Source of the DNA: Proteobacteria bacterium UBA2363
GTDB taxonomy: Bacteria; Pseudomonadota; Gammaproteobacteria; Xanthomonadales; UBA2363
DNA: 59,732 bases
NCBI GenBank assembly: GCA_002344355.1
Contig: DDTN01000019.1
Coordinates: 1 to 59,732 of the forward strand
Reading direction: 5' to 3'
Part shown: positions 1 through 8,451 of the stretch, piece by piece
How positions within the stretch are numbered: position 1 is the stretch's first letter
Layout of the letters: every line of letters starts with the position of its first letter
Translations under genes and position numbers: made by a program
The notes under the pieces: generated by a model
Database searches by the model: none
Seen by the model: only the letters and a program-made list of their open reading frames with translations
Told to the model about the DNA's origin: nothing

Positions 1-630
1 CCCGCCAGCGCCCCCGCCAGCGCCACCGCCGCGACCGCCGGGACCGCCGCCCCGGCCGCCGGCCGCCGGCCGGGTCGGGCCCTGTGGCGGCATCTCCAGG
101 CCAGCCGGGATGGGTTCCAGGTCGAGGACCTCGCGGATGAAGGCGCGCAGGGAGGCGACCAGGGGCGCGGTCCGCACCCGGCGCCCGGCGACCAGGTCGG
201 ACGCCGCCTGCGCGGCCAGGCGAACCTGCTCGTCGGTGCCCAGCAGCAGGATGTCGGACAGCGCGCCCTCGACCGCGTCGCGGATGCGCCGGGTGCGGTC
301 GGAACTGCCGCCGGGGGACTCCTCGTCGTCGCCCTCGCCCTCCGGCTCGCCCTGCAGATCCTGCCCGCGTGCGGCCGCGGCCCGCTGGCGCAGCTCGCGA
401 AGGTGGGTGGGATCGACCTCGAGATTGCCGGTGAAGGACCCGCCGAGCACCTTGTAGGCGGCGATCAGCGTGCGCAGCCGCTCGTTGATCTGGCGGTTCT
501 CGCGTTGCCGCCTGACCTGGATGGTCTGCATGACGAGCAGGCGGATGCCGACGCCGATCAGGGTGATCAGGGCCAGCGCGACGATCGAGAACGCCACGCC
601 CTGCCAGGTGCTGAAGTCGAGGATGCGCAT
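1..630 (-). CDS. Single-pass membrane protein of unknown function, C-terminus off the window
   Basis: The gene reads leftwards from an ATG at 628-630 and is still open at base 1, so the C-terminus is missing (210 codons visible). Residues about 12-32 form one hydrophobic segment, followed by a basic stretch (QVRRQRENRQINERLR) that should stay in the cytoplasm. The middle is charged and helical, with an acidic linker (EGEGDDEESPGG), then a helical block, and the visible end is a Gly-rich run (GGRGGGPGGRGGG). The body resembles a conserved hypothetical protein I associate with Xanthomonadaceae; this is recollection of family sequences and was not searched. No enzymatic motif is visible. Function unknown. 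Confidence 0.72.
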   Translation of the reverse strand, partial: MRILDFSTWQGVAFSIVALALITLIGVGIRLLVMQTIQVRRQRENRQINERLRTLIAAYKVLGGSFTGNLEVDPTHLRELRQRAAAARGQDLQGEPEGEGDDEESPGGSSDRTRRIRDAVEGALSDILLLGTDEQVRLAAQAASDLVAGRRVRTAPLVASLRAFIREVLDLEPIPAGLEMPPQGPTRPAAGGRGGGPGGRGGGAGGGAGG

Positions 631-798
631 GGACCGACCCACCGGATGGCCGCACAGTATGGCGCGGGTCCGGGTCCAGCCGCAGGGCTGCGGGGGCGCC
701 GCCGACCACCGACGCCACCGCGCGCCGGCACCTGCGAAGGCGCGACCGCGACCCCGCCAGGGCCAGCCGGGCCGCGGTCCGGTCGGGGCCCGCCGCCG

Positions 799-1554
799 CT
801 AGCGGCAGATCCGCGCGCGACCGCGGTCGAAATGGAAGTGGTCGGCATGCGCGCGGTTGTAGTCCGGGCCCAGCACGGCATCGAACCAGCGGCAGGCACC
901 GTCGCGCAGTTCGCGAAGGAACCGCGCCTCGTCGGTGACGCCGGCTGCCTGCTCGGACGCGCCGGCCGCCCCGGGCGCGGCGTGCCAGTCGTGCAGCACG
1001 CGGATCCGCCGGCCGTCGGCCAGAACGAAGCCGGCGAGGTCCACGGCATCGGCGGTGGCATGCCGGCTGCGGCGGCGGCCCTCCTCGCCGTAGAGGTTGC
1101 GGCAGGCATAGCTCCCCAGGTGCTCGATCGCGCGCACCTCGCTGCCGAGGCGGGCAAGCGCCGCCGGCTGCAGGGCGTGCCGCTCCCACATCGCCAGCGA
1201 CAGGGCCGCCCGGCAGCTCAGGCTGAAGGGTTCGCCGACCGCCACCGAGGTGCGCTCGATGCGGAACGCATTCTCGAATCCGCAGCCGGGGCCGGTCGCG
1301 CGATCCGGAAGCGGTGTCGTCCGCCACCGGGCCGTCGCCAGTGCGGCGCGGCAGGCGGCCGGATCGGCGCTGGCGCGGGCGAGCTTGAAGGACGTCAGCA
1401 GGTTGGGGGCCGCGGCGACATCCAGAGGCGCCCAGGGGTCGAGCCGTTCCGGCACCTGGATCCGACCCGATGACAGCGCCCAGTAGGCCAGCGCCAGCAT
1501 CAGCAGGGCGAGCAGGGCGGCGCGACGCGGACGTGGTGGGCCATGCGTTCTCAC
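799..1554 (-). CDS. Extensin-like C-terminal domain protein, membrane-anchored
   Basis: A protein of about 251 aa with a basic N-terminus and one hydrophobic anchor (ALLALLMLALAYWAL), followed by an extensin-like C-terminal domain. The recognisable blocks are LSCRAALSLAMWERHAL, GSYACRNLYGEEG with paired cysteines, the HATADAVDLAGF block, VLHDW, and the closing DYNRAHADHFHFD motif. These His/Asp-rich blocks are typical of the bacterial extensin-like_C family, whose fold resembles D-Ala-D-Ala peptidases and suggests a periplasmic cell-wall role. The start is uncertain: a GTG at 1552-1554 keeps the basic residues before the anchor, while the ATG at 1498-1500 would begin inside it. Neither has a good Shine-Dalgarno. 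It lies downstream of katG, across a terminator-like hairpin. Confidence 0.72.
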   Translation of the reverse strand: MRTHGPPRPRRAALLALLMLALAYWALSSGRIQVPERLDPWAPLDVAAAPNLLTSFKLARASADPAACRAALATARWRTTPLPDRATGPGCGFENAFRIERTSVAVGEPFSLSCRAALSLAMWERHALQPAALARLGSEVRAIEHLGSYACRNLYGEEGRRRSRHATADAVDLAGFVLADGRRIRVLHDWHAAPGAAGASEQAAGVTDEARFLRELRDGACRWFDAVLGPDYNRAHADHFHFDRGRARICR

Positions 1555-1661
1555 GCAGGCACGATGTCGTTCGTGCCGTGGCGGCGGCGTCGAGCCCCGG
1601 CCCCGGACTGAACGGCGGTACAGGCAGGCCCGCCGGCCCCCTTGCCGCCCCCCGGCGGAAA

Positions 1662-1692
1662 GAGAACGGCGGCGCGAAGCGCCGCCGTTCTC
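1662..1692 (-). terminator. Hairpin terminator downstream of katG
   Basis: A perfect 13-bp inverted repeat (arms 1662-1674 and 1680-1692, core GAACGGCGGCG) with a 5-nt loop lies 18 bases past the katG stop codon. There is only a short pyrimidine run after it on the minus strand, so intrinsic termination is likely but not textbook. Confidence 0.6.
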
Positions 1693-1709
1693 CCGCGCGG
1701 GAACCAGGA

Positions 1710-3950
1710 TCAGCCGCGGCCGAGGTCCATCACCTTCGCCCAGGCGCGCGCGAAGTCCTCGACGAACTGCTCCCGACCGTCGTTGGCGGCGTAGGCCTCC
1801 GCAACCGCGCGCAACTCGGAGTGCGAGCCGAAGATCAGGTCGACCGGCGTCGCCGTCCACTTCAGCTCGCCGCTGGCGCGGTCGCGTCCTTCGTACAGGC
1901 CCTCCTGCCCTTCCGCCTTCTGCCACCGGGTCGACATGTCGACCAGGTTGACGAAGAAGTCGTTGCTCAAGGTGCCGGGGCGATCGGTGAACACGCCGTG
2001 CCGGGCGCCGCCGGCGTTGGCGTCGAGCATGCGCATGCCGGCCACCAGCACCGACATCTCCGGCACCGTCAGGGTCAGCAGGTTGGCGCGCTCGACCAGG
2101 GCCTCGGCCGGCGACAGCAGGTTGCCCTCGCCGTACCAGTTGCGGAAGCCGTCGGCGGTGGGCTCCATGGGCTCGAACGAGCCGGCGTCGGTCTGCTCGG
2201 TGGTGGCGTCCGCACGTCCCGGCGTGAACGGCACGGTGACCGCATGGCCGCCGTCGCGCGCCGCCTTCTCGACCGCGGCGACGCCGCCGAGCACGATCAG
2301 GTCGGCCATCGACACCCGCTTGCCGCCGCGCTGGCCGCGGTTGAAGTCGGCCTGGATGCGCTCCAGCGCCGACAGCACCTGGGCCAGCTCGGCCGGGTCG
2401 TTGGCGTCCCAGTCCTTCTGCGGCGCGAAGCGCACGCGGGCGCCGTTGCTGCCGCCGCGCATGTCGCTGCCGCGATAGCTGGCCGCGGACGACCAGGCGG
2501 CGCGGACCAGTTGCGGAACGGTCAGGCCGCTGGCCAGGATCCGCGACTTCAGGCTGGCGATGTCGCGGTCGTCGACCAGCGGATGGTCGACCTCGGGCAG
2601 GGGGTCCTGCCAGATCAGGTCGACGTCCGGGGCGTGGCTGCCCAGGTAGCGGCTGCGCGGCCCAAGGTCGCGGTGGGTCAGCTTGAACCAGGCCCGCGCG
2701 AAGGCGTCGGCGAACTGGTCGGGATTCTCCTTGAAGCGCAGGGCGATCTCGCGGTAGGCCGGGTCCTCGCGCAGCGACAGGTCGGTGGTGAACATGATCG
2801 GCGCGTGGCGCTTGCTCGGATCGTGGGCGTCCGGCACCAGGTTGGCGGCCTGGCCGTCGGCCGGAATCCACTGGATGGCGCCGGCCGGGCTGCGCGTCTG
2901 CACCCATTCGAAGGCGAACAGGTTGTCCAGGTAGTTGGTGGTCCAGGCGATCGGGTTGACCGTCCAGGCGCCCTCCAGGCCGCTGGTGATGGTGTCGGCG
3001 GCGTTGCCGGTGCCGCACTTGTTCTCCCAGCCCAGGCCCTGCTGCTCGATCGGCGATCCGGCCGGGTCGGGACCCAGGCAGTCGTCCGGCTTGTGCGCGC
3101 CGTGGGCCTTGCCGAAGGTGTGGCCGCCGGCGATCAGGGCCACGGTCTCCTCGTCGTTCATGGCCATGCGGCCGAAGGTCTCGCGGATGTCGCGGGCCGC
3201 CGCGATCGGGTCGGGATTGCCGTTCGGGCCTTCCGGGTTCACGTAGATCAGGCCCATCTGCACCGCCGCCAGCGGCCGCTGCAGCTGCCGGTCGCCGCTG
3301 TAGCGGGCGTCCTCCAGCCACTTGTTCTCCGGGCCCCAGTAGGTGATGTCGGCCTCCCAGTCGTCGGTCCGGCCGCCGGCGAAGCCGAAGGTCGAGAAGC
3401 CCATCGACTCCAGGGCGACGTTGCCGGTCAGCACCATCAGGTCGGCCCAGGAGATCGCCCGTCCGTACTTCTGCTTGACCGGCCAGATCAGGCGCCGGGC
3501 GCGGTCCAGGGCGACGTTGTCCGGCCAGGAATTGAGCGGCTCGAAGCGCTGCTGGCCACCGTCGGCGCCGCCGCGGCCGTCGAAGGTCCGGTAGGTGCCG
3601 GCGCTGTGCCAGGCCATCCGGATGAAAAACGGTCCGTAGTGGCCGTAGTCGGCCGGCCACCAGTCCTGCGAATCGGTCATCAGCGCCCGCAGATCGGCCT
3701 TGACCGCGTCGAGGTCGAGCGTGGCGAAGGCCGCCGCGTAATCGAAGTCGGGGCCGTACGGGTTGGAGGTGGGCGAGTGCTGGCGCAGCGGCGAAAGATC
3801 GAGCCGCTGCGGCCACCAGTCCTGGTTGCCCATGGAACGGACCGGAATCTCGCCCTGCTGCGCCATGGTCTGCACGCTTTCGGCGTGGACGGCGGCGGTG
3901 GATCCGAGTGCGGCGGCGAGCGCCAGCACGAGGGTCTTGGTCCTGATCAT
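1710..3950 (-). CDS. katG: Catalase-peroxidase KatG with export signal
   Basis: A 746-aa bifunctional haem catalase-peroxidase that removes H2O2. The distal triad is visible in the RMAWHSAGTYR block (Arg111, Trp114, His115). The proximal haem ligand is His277 in GGHTFGKAHG. The covalent Met-Tyr-Trp adduct that gives catalase activity can be formed by Trp114, Tyr236 (GLIYVNPEGP) and Met262 (RMAMNDE). Residues 1-23 (MIRTKTLVLALAAALGSTAA then VHA) form a clear cleavable signal peptide, so the enzyme should act in the periplasm; many KatGs are cytoplasmic. The ATG has a good Shine-Dalgarno (AGGGAGA). The gene appears monocistronic, ending at the 1662-1692 hairpin. No OxyR gene is visible nearby. 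Confidence 0.96.
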   Translation of the reverse strand: MIRTKTLVLALAAALGSTAAVHAESVQTMAQQGEIPVRSMGNQDWWPQRLDLSPLRQHSPTSNPYGPDFDYAAAFATLDLDAVKADLRALMTDSQDWWPADYGHYGPFFIRMAWHSAGTYRTFDGRGGADGGQQRFEPLNSWPDNVALDRARRLIWPVKQKYGRAISWADLMVLTGNVALESMGFSTFGFAGGRTDDWEADITYWGPENKWLEDARYSGDRQLQRPLAAVQMGLIYVNPEGPNGNPDPIAAARDIRETFGRMAMNDEETVALIAGGHTFGKAHGAHKPDDCLGPDPAGSPIEQQGLGWENKCGTGNAADTITSGLEGAWTVNPIAWTTNYLDNLFAFEWVQTRSPAGAIQWIPADGQAANLVPDAHDPSKRHAPIMFTTDLSLREDPAYREIALRFKENPDQFADAFARAWFKLTHRDLGPRSRYLGSHAPDVDLIWQDPLPEVDHPLVDDRDIASLKSRILASGLTVPQLVRAAWSSAASYRGSDMRGGSNGARVRFAPQKDWDANDPAELAQVLSALERIQADFNRGQRGGKRVSMADLIVLGGVAAVEKAARDGGHAVTVPFTPGRADATTEQTDAGSFEPMEPTADGFRNWYGEGNLLSPAEALVERANLLTLTVPEMSVLVAGMRMLDANAGGARHGVFTDRPGTLSNDFFVNLVDMSTRWQKAEGQEGLYEGRDRASGELKWTATPVDLIFGSHSELRAVAEAYAANDGREQFVEDFARAWAKVMDLGRG

Positions 3951-4126
3951 CGGTGTCTCCCTTGGGGTCTGCTGCGGTCGTTGCAGCCTAGTCCTGGATG
4001 AACTGCGACTGAAATCGATTGATCCGATGCGATCCATTGACCCGTCGAATGGCGCGACGCAGCATCGCTGAGCTGCCCCAGCCGTCCGGCCCGCAATGCA
4101 CGGGCCGGGGCGGGCCGACGGCCGCC

Positions 4127-4261
4127 TCAGCGCAGCAGCAGCACGGCCGCAATGGCCAGCGCGGCGAGCAGCCCCAGCCCGGCGAGGCTGCACGGCAGGC
4201 AGCGGTGGGGCCTGCCCGATGCCGGCGACGGCGTGTCCCGATGCTCGTGCCGGCCGGTCAT
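4127..4261 (-). CDS. 44-aa single-pass membrane micro-protein coupled to the SGNH gene
   Basis: A small ORF whose ATG overlaps the stop codon of the upstream SGNH-like gene (ATGA at 4258-4261), indicating translational coupling. It encodes a hydrophilic, His/Arg-rich N-terminus (MTGRHEHRDTPSPASGRPHR) followed by one strongly hydrophobic helix to the C-terminus (LAGLGLLAALAIAAVLLLR). No family is recognised. The tight overlap and the clean amphipathic-to-hydrophobic layout argue that it is a real gene, perhaps a membrane partner of the preceding protein. Its existence is inferred from sequence alone. Confidence 0.5.
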   Translation of the reverse strand: MTGRHEHRDTPSPASGRPHRCLPCSLAGLGLLAALAIAAVLLLR

Positions 4262-6219
4262 CGGCGCGCGCTCCGCACGGCGCCGAACATCGTCGCTGCC
4301 AGGCTGCCGGCAAGGCAGCCGACCTGGGCCACCTGACCCAGCAGGCCGCACAACCGCTGCCCGGCCCAACCGACCAGGTTGCCGGCAACCGCCACCACCG
4401 CCTGGGCGAGCCGGCAGGCGACCACCACGGCGACACCGAGCACCGCGGTGCCGGCGGCGACCGCCAGCGCCGAGGCCGCCACGACCAGGTCGACCACGCC
4501 CGCCACGACTTCGACCACGGCGCAGCCGGTGGCGGCCACGACGGCCGCCGCGCGACAGGCGACGCCGACGGCTACCGCGGCCGCCACGCAGGCCGCCCGT
4601 TGCGCCTCGGCGCCGGCCCGGCAGGCCAGCCGCCGGGTCGCGGCCAGGGCCACGCAGCCGGCGCGCGCGGTCCGGCAGGCGTAGCGTCGGGGATCGAAGG
4701 CGCCGAAGGCGTTGCAGCCGGTGAACTGCGTGCAGGTGATGTTGCACGGGCCGGCAAGGGCGGCGGCGAGGTCGGCGTTGCAGCCGGCGATGGCGGTCGC
4801 CTCGGTCGCCGCGCAGGCCGCCAGCTCGGCGGCGGTACCGTCGAAACAGGCCGCGGCCGCCGCCGGCCGGCCGGCCATGCGGTCCCAGGCGGCGCCGGCG
4901 GCGCCCAGCGCCTGTCCGGCAACGCCGAACAGTCCGCCCGCCGCGCCCTGGCAGGCCGATTCCATGCCGGTACGCAGGCGCATCGCACCGAAATCCCAGC
5001 CGTCGCGCCAGGCCGTGCAGCGTCGGCGGCGCCGCGCCGCCGCCTGCTCGCACGGTCCCCGGCTGGCCGCCAGCACGCCGGCGAACTCCAGCTCGTCGAC
5101 GATCGCGTCGGCATAGTCCCGGGCGCCCGCGACATTCGGGTGCCCGACCGAGGCCATGATCGCCTCGAATTCCGCGGCCAGGCTGGCATAGCCCGCCGCG
5201 GTCACGGCGGCGCGACGTTGCGCCGCGACCTCGTCCTGCGGCGTCACGCCGGCAAGCAGCATGGCGACGTCGAGCAGATCCACCGGCAGCGCGTCGATCC
5301 TGCCGTCGAAATCCCAGAGCATCGTCGAGGGCCCGAACAGGCACCGCGGTCCCTCGATGCCGGAGCGCGCGAACCGCACGACGCGCCCGGGGAACTCGGC
5401 CTCGGCCATCGCCACCGCCTGGCGCAGACGGTGGTTGCTGGCGACCTGCCAGATCCGCGAGGCCCGCGCCACCGCCGCCAGCGAGGCCGGGGCGATCCAG
5501 GGGCCGCCCGGCGTCGCGAACATCGCCGCCGTCGCCTGCACCCGCAGCAGCGCCGCGCGCGAGTACCAGGAGAAGATCGGAAAGTAGCCGTTCACCACGA
5601 TCGCGGCGCCGGGGAAGGCGCCCAGCGCGAAGCGCAGGGTCTCCAGCATCTTGGCGCGGACCTGCAGGGCGGCGGCGAACAGCCAGGCCTCCCAGGACGC
5701 CAGCGGCCCACCCTCGGCGATCGCGGTGGCCGGCGAGAGGATGCTGAAGATCCGGGTGTCGTTGATGCCGCCGTCGAGCAGGATCAGGCGCACGGCGGCC
5801 GGGTCGCTGCCGTTGCCGGGCGCCTGCAGCATCCCGTGCGCCGCCTCGAGTTGCCGCAGCGTGGTGGGGATGGCGCCGGGCAGTTCCCGGACGAAGCCGT
5901 CCGGGCTGTAGAACGGGCGGATGAACGGGGCCGTGGCGTCCAGCAGTTCCCCGCGCAATGCCTGGTCGACGGGGTCGACCGAGGTGTTGGACGCCGGGAT
6001 CGGCGTCGGCGTGCAGCGGGCACCGGATCGCGCGAGGGACAACTCCGAGACCACCGCCTGCAGGTCTGCCTGAAGGCGCGCCCTGACCCGCTCCCGGAAA
6101 CGGTTGCCCGGCAGCAGGCCCTGGCCCCACATCAGCGAATCGCCGGCGCTGATCATCAGCGGCATCGCCACCGGCGGCGCCGCGGTGGCACCGTTGAACG
6201 CGGTCAGGGGAATGGCCAA
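4258..6219 (-). CDS. SGNH-hydrolase-like protein with Cys/Ala-rich C-terminal region
   Basis: A 653-aa protein. The N-terminus carries a GDS motif (ISAGDSLMWGQG, GDS at about residues 26-28) and a later GGINDT block matching block III (GxND) of SGNH/GDSL esterases. The middle follows a GDSL-like fold, including VVNGYFPIFSWYSR. The last 250 residues are unusual: many cysteines (for example CNITCTQFTGCNAFG) and a long Ala/Val/Cys-rich hydrophobic region. The best start is a TTG at 6217-6219, preceded by a perfect Shine-Dalgarno (GAGGAGGT); no other start has such a site. There is no classical signal peptide. The substrate is unknown. A micro-membrane gene overlaps its stop codon. Confidence 0.72.
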   Translation of the reverse strand: MAIPLTAFNGATAAPPVAMPLMISAGDSLMWGQGLLPGNRFRERVRARLQADLQAVVSELSLARSGARCTPTPIPASNTSVDPVDQALRGELLDATAPFIRPFYSPDGFVRELPGAIPTTLRQLEAAHGMLQAPGNGSDPAAVRLILLDGGINDTRIFSILSPATAIAEGGPLASWEAWLFAAALQVRAKMLETLRFALGAFPGAAIVVNGYFPIFSWYSRAALLRVQATAAMFATPGGPWIAPASLAAVARASRIWQVASNHRLRQAVAMAEAEFPGRVVRFARSGIEGPRCLFGPSTMLWDFDGRIDALPVDLLDVAMLLAGVTPQDEVAAQRRAAVTAAGYASLAAEFEAIMASVGHPNVAGARDYADAIVDELEFAGVLAASRGPCEQAAARRRRRCTAWRDGWDFGAMRLRTGMESACQGAAGGLFGVAGQALGAAGAAWDRMAGRPAAAAACFDGTAAELAACAATEATAIAGCNADLAAALAGPCNITCTQFTGCNAFGAFDPRRYACRTARAGCVALAATRRLACRAGAEAQRAACVAAAVAVGVACRAAAVVAATGCAVVEVVAGVVDLVVAASALAVAAGTAVLGVAVVVACRLAQAVVAVAGNLVGWAGQRLCGLLGQVAQVGCLAGSLAATMFGAVRSARR

Positions 6220-6535
6220 GCGACCTCCTCGGGACGCATCGGGCCGGTGGGTCCGATTGGCAGCGTCCACTCCAGTACACGCGAACACAACGGCTGGTTT
6301 GCCATGTCCCACCTTTCCGGACATCGGGCATCGCCGCGCCGTCCGCCCTGCCCCCGGGCGCCGGGGGACTGCCAGGCCCCGGCAGGAGCCCGCTGCGGGG
6401 CCAGCCCGGACCCGGTGCCGCCGCGACCCGCCCCTGCGACCGTTGCCCGGCAACGGACATCTTGGCACTCGACCGTCCGCCCGGGACGGACCCTCGGCCG
6501 CCGGTCCGGGGAAAACGCGAACACCAGGGAAGACC
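6220..6535. other. Divergent intergenic region
   Basis: A 316-bp gap between two divergent genes, presumably holding both promoters. A loose inverted repeat (CATGTCC / GGACAT) lies around 6302-6325. No ORF, tRNA or convincing -35/-10 pair could be picked out. Confidence 0.4.
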
Positions 6536-7594
6536 ATGAATCGATCGAAGAATGCGGTGACGCTCCTGTGCTGCCTTGTCGCGCTCGTGGCGGCCGTTCC
6601 GGTCCCGGCCGCCCCGTCCTGCCCCGCCCTGCCCGGCAACCCGCTTCCTGCCTGCCTCGTCACGCCGGCCGGCTGGTTCTACGCGCGGACGGCCGAGGAC
6701 GCCGAGCGGCTGGCGGCCGACGCCGCGCTCGCGGGCGAGGGCTTTCTCCGCCATTTCGGGCGCGTGCCGGCGCGCGGTGCCGTGCTGGCGGTGGGGACAT
6801 CGGGCGGTATCGACGAGGCGCAGCGCCAGGTGCTGCGCGCGGCGGGCGCGCAGTGGCTGCTGCCGTGGCTGGACCCGGACGAGCGGCAGGCGCTGCGCCG
6901 GGAGCACCTTCGTGGCGCGATCACCCGGCAGCTCGGCGAGCTGGCCACGCCGGATCGCGTCGAGCAGGCCCTGGCCCAGGCGCTGGCGGCTTCCGGGGGC
7001 CAGGTGGGCGCTTCCGGGGTCAACCGGGGGGCGCTGCGGCACGAGATCGGCCACCTGCTCCTGATCTCGGGCTTCTGGCCCGACGCGCTGTCGGGACCGG
7101 CGGCCGATGGCGCTCAGCATTACGGGGGGCCGGGACCGGACTGGCTGGATGAGGTGGCCGCCGTCCTGCTGGAAGACCCGGAGCTCGCCCGGTCGCGCCG
7201 AACCGCCCTGCGCGAGGCGCGCGATGGAGCGGCCCTGCCGCCCCTGTCCGGTTTCCTCGCGGGCGACCACCCGCTGCGGGCCTGGGCCCTGACCCAGGCA
7301 GCGGCCCGGACGGCCGGAGCGGAGCGGTCCGGGGAGACCTTCGTCCAGGTGGTCAGCGGCGAACAGGCCCGTTCGCTGGCGGACCAGGGTGCCGTCTTCT
7401 ACGCGCAGGCCCGGGGCTTCGCCGATTTTCTCGAGACGCACGGCGGCACGTCGGTGTTCGGTGCGATCGCCACGGCCCTGGCCGGGGGCCGGTCCTTCGA
7501 CGACTGGCTGGCCGCATCCGGCCCGGCCCATGGCTTGCCGGCGACGGTGGACGCCCTGGAAGCGGCGTGGGAGCGCTGGCTGGCCGACGAGTGA
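6536..7594 (+). CDS. Secreted HExxH (gluzincin-like) putative metalloprotein
   Basis: A 352-aa protein with a signal peptide (residues 1-26, ending VPVPAA). The motif RHEIGH (His169, Glu170, His173) has the HExxH signature of zinc metallopeptidases, and about 30 residues later WLDE (Glu206) could give the third ligand, as in peptidase MA-like gluzincins. The region between them lacks other recognisable features. The ATG has an AGGGA Shine-Dalgarno. It is divergent from the SGNH gene and converges tail-to-tail with the DUF3228 gene, with 10 bp between stops. Activity as a peptidase is inferred from the motif only. Confidence 0.68.
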   Translation: MNRSKNAVTLLCCLVALVAAVPVPAAPSCPALPGNPLPACLVTPAGWFYARTAEDAERLAADAALAGEGFLRHFGRVPARGAVLAVGTSGGIDEAQRQVLRAAGAQWLLPWLDPDERQALRREHLRGAITRQLGELATPDRVEQALAQALAASGGQVGASGVNRGALRHEIGHLLLISGFWPDALSGPAADGAQHYGGPGPDWLDEVAAVLLEDPELARSRRTALREARDGAALPPLSGFLAGDHPLRAWALTQAAARTAGAERSGETFVQVVSGEQARSLADQGAVFYAQARGFADFLETHGGTSVFGAIATALAGGRSFDDWLAASGPAHGLPATVDALEAAWERWLADE

Positions 7595-7604
7595 CCGGGC
7601 CCGA

Positions 7605-8162
7605 TCATGCCCGCCAGTTGGCGTGGTGCTCCCAGTACGCCACGCTGCGCGCGTAGGCAGCGCGGTCGATCGCCACGCCCGAGCCACCCTCCGCCACACC
7701 GAGGGCGTTGCGCAGCAGGGTCGCCGGCGCCATCGGGATCTCCTCCGGACTGGCCGTGTAGAGGCAGCCGACCACGCCCCACTCCGCCTGGATGACGGTG
7801 CCCTCCCGCGCCAGTTGCGCGCGGTCGTACAGGATCGCCAGCAGGTACTCGGCCACCGGCGGCTCCACGCCCTCGAACCAGCGCACCAGGACCGGCAGTT
7901 CGGCGTCGTTGCGGGCCTCGTAGCCGGAGCGCAACAGATGCCGGTTGGCCGCCGTGACCGGCACGGTCAGGCAGCGTGTCGAGGTCCAGTTGCGGTGCAC
8001 GTGCAGCACGCAGAAGGGCGCGTAGCCGGGCAGGATGCGCTCGGGCGGCTGGCTGTTGAGGTGCCGCTCGAAGGCCTCGGGCGTGCAGTCCTGGATGGCG
8101 TTGCGCCGGGGCTCGCGCGGGAACAGGCGCCGTCGCGCGAACTCGGTGAGGACGATGGTCAT
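7605..8162 (-). CDS. DUF3228 family protein
   Basis: A 185-aa soluble protein matching what I recall of the DUF3228 family. Recognisable conserved blocks are GYAPFCVLHVHRN, LLRSGYEARNDAELPVLVRW, VAEYLLAILYDR and the C-terminal LLRNALGVAEGGSGVAID. No signal peptide is present. Members occur in bacteria and some eukaryotes and have no established function. The length is close to the family norm, so the gene looks intact. It is the only gene on its strand here and probably has its own promoter in the 8163-8451 gap. Confidence 0.75.
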   Translation of the reverse strand: MTIVLTEFARRRLFPREPRRNAIQDCTPEAFERHLNSQPPERILPGYAPFCVLHVHRNWTSTRCLTVPVTAANRHLLRSGYEARNDAELPVLVRWFEGVEPPVAEYLLAILYDRAQLAREGTVIQAEWGVVGCLYTASPEEIPMAPATLLRNALGVAEGGSGVAIDRAAYARSVAYWEHHANWRA

Positions 8163-8451
8163 GGCGGATCGGGGAATGCAGGGTTCATCACGATAGCGCC
8201 CCGGATGCCGAAGCGCGCCGGGAGGATCCGGGCGACGTGCCCGGAGCGCCGGTCATCCAGGACCGCCTGCGGAACGCGCCCGGTCAGGCCCACCGGAGCG
8301 CACCACGCCCTCGCACGGATGGCAGCGGCCGCAGCAGCGACCCACGAAGCATCCGGTCCGATGGTCCGTGCCGTGGCCGGCATGCGACACCACGGTCGTT
8401 TCCTGCGCCATGCCGGCAACCCATCTGTCGGGGCATCAAGGGAGTCCGTCC

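Noticed and set aside
799..3816. 1005-codon minus-strand ORF overlapping katG
   Set aside because: Mostly Arg/Gly/Pro-rich shadow reading of katG; only its 3' quarter (799-1554) is the extensin-like gene.
4096..7152. 1018-codon plus-strand ORF
   Set aside because: Low-complexity Gly/Ala/Arg translation antisense to the SGNH-like gene and out of frame with the HExxH gene; typical GC-rich shadow.
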